64,000 nucleotides of DNA from Saccharopolyspora oryzae (GTDB taxonomy: Bacteria > Actinomycetota > Actinomycetes > Mycobacteriales > Pseudonocardiaceae). The notes beneath the pieces are model-generated. The model was not told the origin of the DNA. It made no database searches and was given only the letters and a program-made list of their open reading frames with translations. The DNA lies in the NCBI RefSeq assembly GCF_027853915.1, contig NZ_JAQGLA010000011.1, positions 104,178 to 168,177 on the forward strand, given 5' to 3'. This document shows, one piece after another, positions 31,787 to 38,492 of this stretch (position 1 is the stretch's first letter; each line of letters starts with the position of its first letter). The position numbers and the translations under genes were made by a program.

Positions 31787-32457
31787 GACTGATCATCCTT
31801 TGTGGACAGGAGGGCGGGGAGGTCTCGGACGGATTCGATGACGTGGGTGGCACCGGCGCCGGTGAGCGCGTCGCGCTCGTGCGCGCCGGTGAGGACGCCG
31901 GCCACGACGGACGCCCCGGCGCGGAGCCCGGACTGGACGTCGTAGACGGTGTCGCCGGCGGTGGCGACCTCGCGCACGTCGTCGATGCCCAGTCGCAGCA
32001 AGGCGGTGAGCACCATGTCCGGGTGGGGACGGCCGCGGCCCGCCTGGGCCGGGGTGAGGGTGAGGTCGGTCAGGTCCTCCCAGCCCAGCGCGGCCAGGAT
32101 CTGGCGCTGGGTGGTCTCGGAGAACCCGGTGGTCAGCGCGACCTTCACGCCGCTGTCGCGGAGCTGCCGGATCGCGTCCTCGGCGCCGTCGACCGGTCGG
32201 CACTCGCCGTCGGCGACGCGTGCGGCGTAGGCGCGCTCGAAAGCCTTGTTCGCTTGCTGCGCAAGGGATTCGTCGCCGTCGAAGAGGTACCGGAAGACGG
32301 TGATCTTCGATTCGCCCATGGTGCGGCGGACGTGGTCGAGCATGGCCGGGTCCTCTGCGACGCCGATGTCGGCGATGGCCTGGGTGAACGCCCGCTCCAC
32401 CAGGCCGTCGTCGGCGACCGTGGTTCCGGCCATGTCCAGCACTGCCAGCTTGATCAT
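31783..32457 (-). CDS. Phosphonatase-like HAD hydrolase
   Basis: This 224-residue HAD-superfamily enzyme is of the PhnX-like (TIGR03351-type) clade. Asp8 in LDMAGTTV is the nucleophile. As in phosphonoacetaldehyde hydrolase, the usual second Asp is replaced by Ala. Lys51 in MGESK sits where PhnX has the Schiff-base Lys, so C-P bond cleavage of an aldehyde phosphonate is likely. GDTVYDVQSG carries the C-terminal metal ligands. It overlaps the flavoprotein upstream (ATGA) and phnD downstream (GTGA). Substrate assignment is inference from residues and context. Confidence 0.88.
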   Translation of the reverse strand: MIKLAVLDMAGTTVADDGLVERAFTQAIADIGVAEDPAMLDHVRRTMGESKITVFRYLFDGDESLAQQANKAFERAYAARVADGECRPVDGAEDAIRQLRDSGVKVALTTGFSETTQRQILAALGWEDLTDLTLTPAQAGRGRPHPDMVLTALLRLGIDDVREVATAGDTVYDVQSGLRAGASVVAGVLTGAHERDALTGAGATHVIESVRDLPALLSTKDDQS

Positions 32458-33581
32458 GCTTCGACCTCCTGCCAGGTGTCGGCGGCGATGGCGGGCGAAC
32501 AGGTCATGCCGCGGCCGCCGGGTCCGGTCACCAGCCAGACACCGGGCAGCACCTGCTCGCGGTGCACGGGCAGCGACTTGTCCGCGGTCTGCGCGTAAAC
32601 CCCGGCCCAGCGGCGCAGGATGCGCGGCAGCGGACGGCCGAGCAGCTCCTCGGCGCGCTGCCGCAGGTGCTCGTAGGGGTCTTCGTGCACGTCGAAGGGG
32701 AATGGGTCTTCGTACTCGTGGGTGTCGCCGATGGTCAGCCCGCCGTGCAGTCGCTGGACCAGCAGCAGCTGCATGCCGTTGTCCGCCGCGACCGCCGGCT
32801 GCGGTTCGGCGGCGTTGAGGGCGTCCAGCTTCTCGCCCTGGTAGCCGGGGTAGTAGCGCATGCTGTCGCCGTCGGCCAGCGACGTGGTCAGCTGCTCGTC
32901 GAGCGGCTCGGTCTGCATCATCTGCAGGCGCACCCGGCGCACCGGCAGCTCCGGGCGGAGCTCCTTGACCAGACCGCTCAGCGCGGCACCGGTGCAGAGC
33001 ACCACCAGGTCGCCTTCGTGGCGCTGGCCGGTGTCGTCGCGCACCCAGCCCTCGCCGACGTCGCGGACCTCGCGGCCGGGCAACCAGGTGTAGCGGCCGG
33101 TCTTCGCCATGTGCGCACGCAGCGCGGGCTGCGCCGTCCGCGACTCGACGGCACCGTCCTGCTCGCACCAGAGCGCGCCGAGCATTTCGCCGCGCAACGC
33201 GGGATTCAGCGCCCGGGCCTCAGCGGCGTCGAGGAGCTTCGTGCCGCGCTCGGCGGCGTCCGGGCGGGCGACGAACTCCTCCGCAACCGCCATCTCACCG
33301 GGCGTGCGGAGCACGGTCAGCGAACCGTTGCCCCGGAAACCGAGGTCCGGCACGTCCGCGGCGATCCGCTCCCAGTCCCGCCTGGCGCGCATCGCCACCT
33401 CGAGGTCGTGGCCGGGCTCCCGGCCGCTGACCCAGATCAGCCCGAAGTTCCGGACCGAAGCACCACGCGCCTCGGCTTCCCGTTCCAGGTGGACAACTTC
33501 GTGGCCCCGCTCGAGGGCCCGCAACGCGTGCATGCTGCCCAGCACGCCGCCGCCAACAATCAGAACTCGCACGCCGCACAC
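32454..33581 (-). CDS. FAD-dependent oxidoreductase of the TIGR03364 (phosphonate-associated) type
   Basis: This 375-residue flavoprotein is of the DAO/glycine-oxidase fold: FAD motif VLIVGGGVLGSMHAL at the N-terminus, then VVHLEREAEARGASVRNFGLIW, as in TIGR03364. PGVWLVTGPGGRGMTCSPAIA closes the FAD site. From memory, TIGR03364 genes lie beside phosphonatase-like hydrolases, and related flavoenzymes oxidise 2-aminoethylphosphonate or N-alkyl forms to the aldehyde. It would replace PhnW in this operon. The GTG at 33581 or 33572 may be the start; neither ribosome site is strong. Confidence 0.88.
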   Translation of the reverse strand: MCGVRVLIVGGGVLGSMHALRALERGHEVVHLEREAEARGASVRNFGLIWVSGREPGHDLEVAMRARRDWERIAADVPDLGFRGNGSLTVLRTPGEMAVAEEFVARPDAAERGTKLLDAAEARALNPALRGEMLGALWCEQDGAVESRTAQPALRAHMAKTGRYTWLPGREVRDVGEGWVRDDTGQRHEGDLVVLCTGAALSGLVKELRPELPVRRVRLQMMQTEPLDEQLTTSLADGDSMRYYPGYQGEKLDALNAAEPQPAVAADNGMQLLLVQRLHGGLTIGDTHEYEDPFPFDVHEDPYEHLRQRAEELLGRPLPRILRRWAGVYAQTADKSLPVHREQVLPGVWLVTGPGGRGMTCSPAIAADTWQEVEA

Positions 33582-33698
33582 GCTCGCCGCCGCCCGCGAA
33601 CCGCCAGTGGAGCCCGACCGAACCCCAGGTGAACAACCACCGAAGGACTAGATCAGTTATCGTTCTGTTACTTTTTGCTCCGCGTCGCCCAGCGGTGA

Positions 33699-34454
33699 TC
33701 AGTCGCGGAGGCGGGTGATGAAGCTGAAGCGGTCGCCGCGGAAGAGGGAGCGGACGCGCTCGATCGGTTCGCCTTCCGGCGTCCACGACCGGCGGTGCAG
33801 CAAGATCATCGGGGTCGCCGGGTTGGTGCCGATCAGCAGCGCTTCGCGCGGCGTCGCCAGCACCGTCTCGATGCGCTCCTCGGCTTCGCCGAAGGTCACG
33901 CCGAGCTTCTCCTGCAGGAACGCGTACAGCGAGCCCGTCGGGTCGAACTCCCCCAGGAGTTCCGGAAACCGGCGCTTGGGCAGGTAGCTGGACTCCAGTC
34001 CGACGCGCTCGCCGTCGGCGAGCAGCACGCGCTCCAGGTGCACGACCTCGTCACCGGGCTCCACCCCGAGATCCGCCGCCAGTTGTGCGTCGGCGGGCCG
34101 GGATTCGATGTCGATGACCGACCGGCCGGGCTCCAAACCCTGCTTGCGAACGCTCTCGGTGTAGCTGGCCAGCGCCAGCGGCTGCACGAGCTTCGGCGGC
34201 GCGACGACGGTCCGGCTCCCCTGCCGCCGCATCAGCCGGCCCTCCAGCATCAGCTCGGTGACCGCCTGCCGCAGCGTCACCCGCGACACCTCGAACCGCT
34301 CGGCGAGCTCCCGCTCGCTCGGCAGCGCGGAGCCCTCGCCGAGCTCCTCGAGCAGGTCGAGGAGCTCGATCTTCACCGCGTAGTACCGCGGAATCCGGCC
34401 GTGCTCGGGAATCCCGGCGCGAACCGGCTGATCCGCCCGGTGTTCGATGCGCAC
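33699..34454 (-). CDS. GntR/HutC-family regulator with UTRA domain
   Basis: This 251-residue regulator has an N-terminal winged helix (GSALPSERELAERFEVSRVTLRQAVTELMLEG). A UTRA effector domain follows (LGVEPGDEVVHLERVLLADGERVGLESSYLP, then RRSWTPEGEPIERVRSLFRGDRFSF). Its position, 117 bp upstream of the phosphonate operon and on the same strand, suggests control by a phosphonate or by phosphate status, as for PhnF-type regulators (inference). A possible operator region around 33646-33670 is AT-rich but lacks a clean palindrome. Confidence 0.9.
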   Translation of the reverse strand: MRIEHRADQPVRAGIPEHGRIPRYYAVKIELLDLLEELGEGSALPSERELAERFEVSRVTLRQAVTELMLEGRLMRRQGSRTVVAPPKLVQPLALASYTESVRKQGLEPGRSVIDIESRPADAQLAADLGVEPGDEVVHLERVLLADGERVGLESSYLPKRRFPELLGEFDPTGSLYAFLQEKLGVTFGEAEERIETVLATPREALLIGTNPATPMILLHRRSWTPEGEPIERVRSLFRGDRFSFITRLRD

Positions 34455-34533
34455 GAACCAACCCTACTGCGCCGAATCCCCCGACATCCCCACCGCGAAA
34501 CCCCGCCCACTCCCCTCAGCCCCGCCGGGGGAC

Positions 34534-34577
34534 GCAAATTCAATGGAAATCGGAGGTCCAATTTCCATTGAAATTGC
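34534..34577. repeat. Long inverted repeat, ATTTCCATTGAAAT variant
   Basis: GCAAATTCAATGGAAAT (34534-34550) and ATTTCCATTGAAATTGC (34561-34577) are reverse complements at 16 of 17 positions, with a 10-nt loop. The sequence is related to the TTTCAATTGAAA palindromes at 692-753 and 34680-34738. It lies upstream of the GntR gene. Confidence 0.8.
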
Positions 34578-34582
34578 GGAAG

Positions 34583-34611
34583 TTCTCCACAGGTAGGACG
34601 ACTTGTCCACA
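34583..34611. promoter_or_regulatory. Possible DnaA box pair
   Basis: TTGTCCACA at 34603-34611 equals the actinobacterial DnaA box. TTCTCCACA at 34583-34591 differs at one base and lies 20 bp upstream in the same orientation; both are followed by GGT. Two boxes do not make an origin. Binding is untested. Confidence 0.4.
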
Positions 34612-34617
34612 GGTGTC

Positions 34618-34671
34618 GGCGTGTCGGGGTCCAGGGGGCGGGGTCCCGACACGCCGGGGTCCCGACACGCC
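34618..34671. repeat. Tandem repeat GGGGTCCCGACACGCC with competing hairpins
   Basis: The 16-nt unit GGGGTCCCGACACGCC occurs twice in direct tandem (34640-34655 and 34656-34671). GGCGTGTCGGG at 34618-34628 can pair with CCCGACACGCC in either copy, giving two mutually exclusive stems. It sits in the spacer between DUF3017 and the GntR regulator. Confidence 0.7.
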
Positions 34672-34679
34672 CGGGTGTG

Positions 34680-34738
34680 CAGTTTCAATTGAAACTGTAA
34701 AACCCAGGCACGGCGGATCACAGTTTCAATTGAAACTG
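34680..34738. repeat. Pair of intergenic palindromes CAGTTTCAATTGAAACTG
   Basis: Two perfect 18-bp palindromes (34680-34697 and 34721-34738) stand 41 bp apart just beyond the DUF3017 stop. The second copy with its left flank (34709-34730) is identical over 22 nt to 724-745. In both places the pair lies directly after a gene end. Confidence 0.85.
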
Positions 34739-34757
34739 CGGGTGGGGACGGGACCGG

Positions 34758-35051
34758 TCAGCCGAAGACTCCGCCTTTGATCGTCATTGCGACGGCGAGG
34801 ATCACGACGCCGAAACCGCTGTAGAGCAGGACGTCCACGGCGCGGCTGCGGATCGCCAGCAGGCCCACCCGGTCCGGCGAGATCACCGCGCGCAGAACCG
34901 CCGCGACCAGCATCGCCAGGGCGAGCAGGACCGCGCCGCGGCGCCAGTGCTGCATCGCCACCAGCAGGAATCCGACCAGTGCGATGAGCAGCACGAGGCC
35001 GAACGGCACGTGCATCGACAGGCGCGACTTTCCGCCGAACTGCTCGCTCAC
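34758..35051 (-). CDS. DUF3017 membrane protein
   Basis: This 97-residue protein is of the DUF3017 family, with three hydrophobic helices: FGLVLLIALVGFLLVAM, AVLLALAMLVAAVLRAVI and DVLLYSGFGVVILAVAMTI. The gene is usually found just downstream of folD in actinobacteria, as here (73 bp, same strand). The GTG start follows CAGGAGG. It should be an integral membrane protein; the function is unknown. Two TTTCAATTGAAA palindromes follow its stop. Confidence 0.92.
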   Translation of the reverse strand: MSEQFGGKSRLSMHVPFGLVLLIALVGFLLVAMQHWRRGAVLLALAMLVAAVLRAVISPDRVGLLAIRSRAVDVLLYSGFGVVILAVAMTIKGGVFG

Positions 35052-35075
35052 GTTCCTCCTGTCGGGTCCGGGCTT

Positions 35076-35117
35076 CGTGAGCGGCGACGGTGGCTCCCAC
35101 CACCACCGCCGCTCACG
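35076..35117 (-). terminator. Hairpin between folD and DUF3017
   Basis: CGTGAGCGGCG (35076-35086) pairs with CGCCGCTCACG (35107-35117), with further pairing possible inside. It lies eight bases beyond the folD stop and upstream of the DUF3017 ribosome site, so it may only partly stop transcription. Confidence 0.6.
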
Positions 35118-35124
35118 AGGAGGC

Positions 35125-35967
35125 TCAGCGCTCGGCGGCCTCGACGACGTTGGTCAGCAGCATCGCGCGCGTCATCGGGCCGACGCCGCCGGGGTTCGGC
35201 GAGATGAAGCCGGCGACCTCCGCGACGTCCGGGTGCACGTCGCCGGACAGCCCGTCCTCGGTGCGGGTCACGCCGACGTCTAGCACCGCCGCGCCCGGCT
35301 TGACCATGTCCGGCGTGATCAGGTTCGGCTTGCCCGCCGCCGCGATCACCACGTCCGCGCGGCTCACCTCGGAGGCGAGGTCCTTGGTCCCGGTGTGGCA
35401 CAGCGTGACGGTGGCGTTCTCGCTGCGCCGGGTGAGCAGCAGCCCGATCGGGCGGCCGACGGTGATGCCGCGGCCGACGACCGCGACCCGCGCACCGTCG
35501 AGCGGCACGTCGTAGCGGCGCAGCAACTCGATGATGCCGCGCGGCGTGCACGGCAGCGGCGCCTCCTCGCCCAGCACCAGGCGGCCGAGGCTGATCGGGT
35601 GCAGCCCGTCGGCGTCCTTCTCCGGCGCGATGCGCTCCAGCAGCGGACCGGCGTCGAGGTGCTTGGGCAGCGGCAGCTGGACGATGTAGCCGGTGCAGGC
35701 CGGGTCGGCGTTGAGCTCGTCGAGCACCGCTTCGACCTCGGCCTGGCTGACGTCAGCGGGCAGGTCCTTGCGGATCGACTTGATGCCGACCTTGGCGCAG
35801 TCGTTGTGCTTGGCGCGCACGTAGGACTGCGAACCGGGGTCGTCGCCGACCAGCACGGTGGCCAGTCCGGGGGCCCTGCCCTGCTCGGCGAGCCGGGCGA
35901 CCCTGGGCCGCAGCTCGTCGAAGATCGCTTCCTTGGTGGCCTTGCCGTCCAGAATCGTCGCGCTCAC
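35125..35967 (-). CDS. folD: Bifunctional methylenetetrahydrofolate dehydrogenase/cyclohydrolase
   Basis: This 280-residue enzyme interconverts 5,10-methylene- and 10-formyl-tetrahydrofolate, feeding purine synthesis (purN and purH lie at the other end of this window). The catalytic Lys lies in [15 protein letters not shown]. The Rossmann NADP motif is [19 protein letters not shown], and the signature [16 protein letters not shown] ends the protein. Length is standard. DUF3017 follows. Confidence 0.97.
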   Translation of the reverse strand: MSATILDGKATKEAIFDELRPRVARLAEQGRAPGLATVLVGDDPGSQSYVRAKHNDCAKVGIKSIRKDLPADVSQAEVEAVLDELNADPACTGYIVQLPLPKHLDAGPLLERIAPEKDADGLHPISLGRLVLGEEAPLPCTPRGIIELLRRYDVPLDGARVAVVGRGITVGRPIGLLLTRRSENATVTLCHTGTKDLASEVSRADVVIAAAGKPNLITPDMVKPGAAVLDVGVTRTEDGLSGDVHPDVAEVAGFISPNPGGVGPMTRAMLLTNVVEAAER

Positions 35968-35973
35968 GGCTGT

Positions 35974-36960
35974 TCATCGTGGCAGACGTCGCACACCCCG
36001 TCCCGCCCGGTCCGGCATTGCCGCCACGCCCACGGCCACCAGCGTGAGCAGCACGCCGACCACCGTCGACGTCGCGATCCCCTCCGCGGTGGCCGGGGCG
36101 AACACGTCCAGCAGCAGCGCCCCGATCAGCTGGCCGGAGATCATGCCGAGGCTGAGCATCAGCACCCCGGTGTAGCGGACCAGCGCGACCGAGCCGCCGA
36201 TCACGAAGATCCCGAGGAAACCACCGGTGTAGAGCCAGCCCTCGGCGGGGAACTCGGGCAGGCCGCGGACCAGCACCTCGACCGCGAAGGCCAGGGCCAG
36301 CGCCGTCATCCCGACCCCGAAGTTGACCATCGAGGCGAACACCGCCGAATCGGCCGCCTGCTTCATCCGGCCGTTGACCGCCGCCTGCCAGCCCAAGCCG
36401 ATCCCGGCCAGCGCGGGTAGCAGCACCAGCCAGCTCGCGTGCGCACCGCCCAGCTGCGCGGACACCGAGACCAGCACGGCCACCACGGCGAGCGCAGCAC
36501 CGAGCAGCCGGGTCGCGGTCACGTGCTGCGGCCCGGCCGGGCCCAGACCGAGGCGGTCCACCACCAGTCCGCTGCTCACCTGCCCGGCCACCACCGCGAC
36601 CGTGAACATCGCGACGCCCAGCGCCGTGGCGGCCATGCCCTGGGTGAACACCAGGTACCCGCCGCACACCCCGCCGAGGCACTGCCATGACCGCAGGCCG
36701 TCCGGCTCGCGCAACGCCGCGGCCAGGTTCTTGAAGCCGCGGCGAGCGCGCGGGATCACCAGCGAACCGGCGAGCAGCACGACGAACCCGCAGCAGAACG
36801 AGATCAGCCCGGCGGCGATCCCGTCGTCCATCCGGGCCCCGAGCGTGCCGTTGATCCGGGCCTGGATCGCCAGCAGCACACCCACGCCAGCCGCACCGAC
36901 CATGCCGAGCACGCGCTGGCGGACTTTCGGACCGGAAGGTTTCACTGGCGAAAGAGTCAC
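35974..36960 (-). CDS. DMT-type transporter, DUF606/YdcZ family (double length)
   Basis: This 328-residue membrane protein has about ten hydrophobic helices in two similar halves. The first begins VGAAGVGVLLAIQARINGTLGARMDDGIAAGLISFCCGF, and the second has GLGWQAAVNGRMKQAADSAVFASMVNFGVG. The INGTLG and VNGRMK segments repeat the DUF606 motif, so this is the fused form of a family often found as about 150-residue halves. Substrate unknown. The GTG at 36960 overlaps the stop of the MFS gene (GTGA), so they are translated together. Confidence 0.87.
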   Translation of the reverse strand: MTLSPVKPSGPKVRQRVLGMVGAAGVGVLLAIQARINGTLGARMDDGIAAGLISFCCGFVVLLAGSLVIPRARRGFKNLAAALREPDGLRSWQCLGGVCGGYLVFTQGMAATALGVAMFTVAVVAGQVSSGLVVDRLGLGPAGPQHVTATRLLGAALAVVAVLVSVSAQLGGAHASWLVLLPALAGIGLGWQAAVNGRMKQAADSAVFASMVNFGVGMTALALAFAVEVLVRGLPEFPAEGWLYTGGFLGIFVIGGSVALVRYTGVLMLSLGMISGQLIGALLLDVFAPATAEGIATSTVVGVLLTLVAVGVAAMPDRAGRGVRRLPR

Positions 36961-38219
36961 GTGACCGCACTCTCCTCCGCCTCCCGCGCGACGCGCGACG
37001 CCCTGGCGTTGTGAGATGCGACAAGTCCGGCGGCCAGCAGGGCCAGCCCCGCGGCCGCCGCAGCTGCCGCCGCCGGACCGGCCAGGTCGAGCATCATCCC
37101 GGACAGCGGTGCGGCCAGCGCTCCGCCGAACATGGTCGCGCTGGCCATCCAACCGAACGCCTCGTTGCGCCGCTCCGGCGGCGCGATGTCGGCCAGGCGC
37201 CCGTTGCTGGCGGCCAGCGTCGGGGCCACCGCCGTCCCGCCTATCAGCAGGATCGCCCCGACCAGCAGCGGCGAACCCGGTTCGACGATCGGCGGCAGCA
37301 CCGGGATCAGCGCGACCAGGCCGAGCGCGGCCAGCGACGCCCGCAGCCAGAGCCGGGGACGTCGCGCCGAACCGCCGAGCACCAGCCCGCCGAGCAGCGA
37401 ACCGACCGCCCACACCATCGCCAGCACGCCGGCCAGCTCCGGCTCACCGCGTTCGCGCGCCCACCCGACCAGCACCAGGTCCATCGAGATCAACCCGCCG
37501 ACCAGGAAGGCGAAGAAACCGAGCAACGAGACGAAACCGGGCGTGCGGAACAGGGATCCGGACTTTCGCCCGCTCTGTCCTCTTCCTCCCAGACCTTCGG
37601 TGAAACCCGCGCGCCACAGCGCAACGGCGAACAGCACCGCACCGGCGGCCGCCCACGCGGCGCAGGCGGACATCGCCACCACCGGACCCCAGATCGCCAC
37701 CACGAACGCGGCGAGCATCGGCGCCATCACGAACAGCAGCTCCTGCAGCGTCGCCTCCACCGCGAACGCGGCCTCCCGCGCCGGACCGTCCGCCAGCAGC
37801 GGCCAGATCCCCCGTCCGATCTGGGTGATCGGCGGGTGCGACAGCCCGGTGCCCAGCGCCACCGGGAGGATCAGCCACCAGTGCGCCGGATCGACCCAGC
37901 TGGTCACGGCGATGATGGCGACCATCCCGAGCCCGGAACCCAGGCCGGTCACCACCAGCAGCCGAGGCGGTGAGCTGCGGTCCGCCGCCCGCCCGCGCAG
38001 CGGCCCGGCGATGGCCTGCCCGACCGTGATCGTCGCGCCGATCACGCCGCCGATCGCGTAAGAACCGGTCCAGTCGACGGCCAGGAACGCCAGCACCATC
38101 CCCAGCGCCGGCATGTGCAGGCGTCCCAGCAGGGCGAAGAACATCAGGTTCGGGGCGTGCGGCACCGCCGCCAGAAGTCGGTAAGGACGCAGCACGTCGT
38201 CCACTGTCTCTTCTGGCAC
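36957..38219 (-). CDS. MFS transporter
   Basis: This 420-residue major facilitator protein has about twelve hydrophobic helices. GPLRGRAADRSSPPRLLVVTGLGSGLG matches the loop 2-3 signature region, and LADIAPPERRNEAFGWMASATMFGGALAAPLSGM lies in the C-terminal half. It is probably an exporter; the substrate is unknown. GTG at 38219 (PEETVDDVLRPYR) or GTG at 38204 is the likely start; upstream frame is unconvincing. It overlaps the DUF606-type transporter gene downstream. Confidence 0.88.
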   Translation of the reverse strand: MPEETVDDVLRPYRLLAAVPHAPNLMFFALLGRLHMPALGMVLAFLAVDWTGSYAIGGVIGATITVGQAIAGPLRGRAADRSSPPRLLVVTGLGSGLGMVAIIAVTSWVDPAHWWLILPVALGTGLSHPPITQIGRGIWPLLADGPAREAAFAVEATLQELLFVMAPMLAAFVVAIWGPVVAMSACAAWAAAGAVLFAVALWRAGFTEGLGGRGQSGRKSGSLFRTPGFVSLLGFFAFLVGGLISMDLVLVGWARERGEPELAGVLAMVWAVGSLLGGLVLGGSARRPRLWLRASLAALGLVALIPVLPPIVEPGSPLLVGAILLIGGTAVAPTLAASNGRLADIAPPERRNEAFGWMASATMFGGALAAPLSGMMLDLAGPAAAAAAAAGLALLAAGLVASHNARASRVAREAEESAVT

Positions 38220-38492
38220 GGGTGTACCGCTACCGAATTTCACCGACCGCTGACCGCCGACGACGCACCGCTGAACCAATCCACCTGGTGGTGTGATGTT
38301 CATCCGGACGAGAAACCGGCAGGCTCTCGTGACGAGATCACCGCACGCGGTGACATGGATCTTGAACGCGCGCACGTGTCCTGGATCAACGGAACCGAAG
38401 TCATACACAGCGCACATGTCACGGCCCGCGTCGAGTAGCGTCTTGGCGGGGTGGAGTCGGGTTGCCTCGTCGAGAGGGGGAGGATGTCACCC

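Noticed and set aside
34583..34611. Reading the DnaA-like boxes as a replication origin
   Set aside because: Only two boxes, no dnaA/dnaN and no AT-rich unwinding region. Kept only as a low-interest finding.
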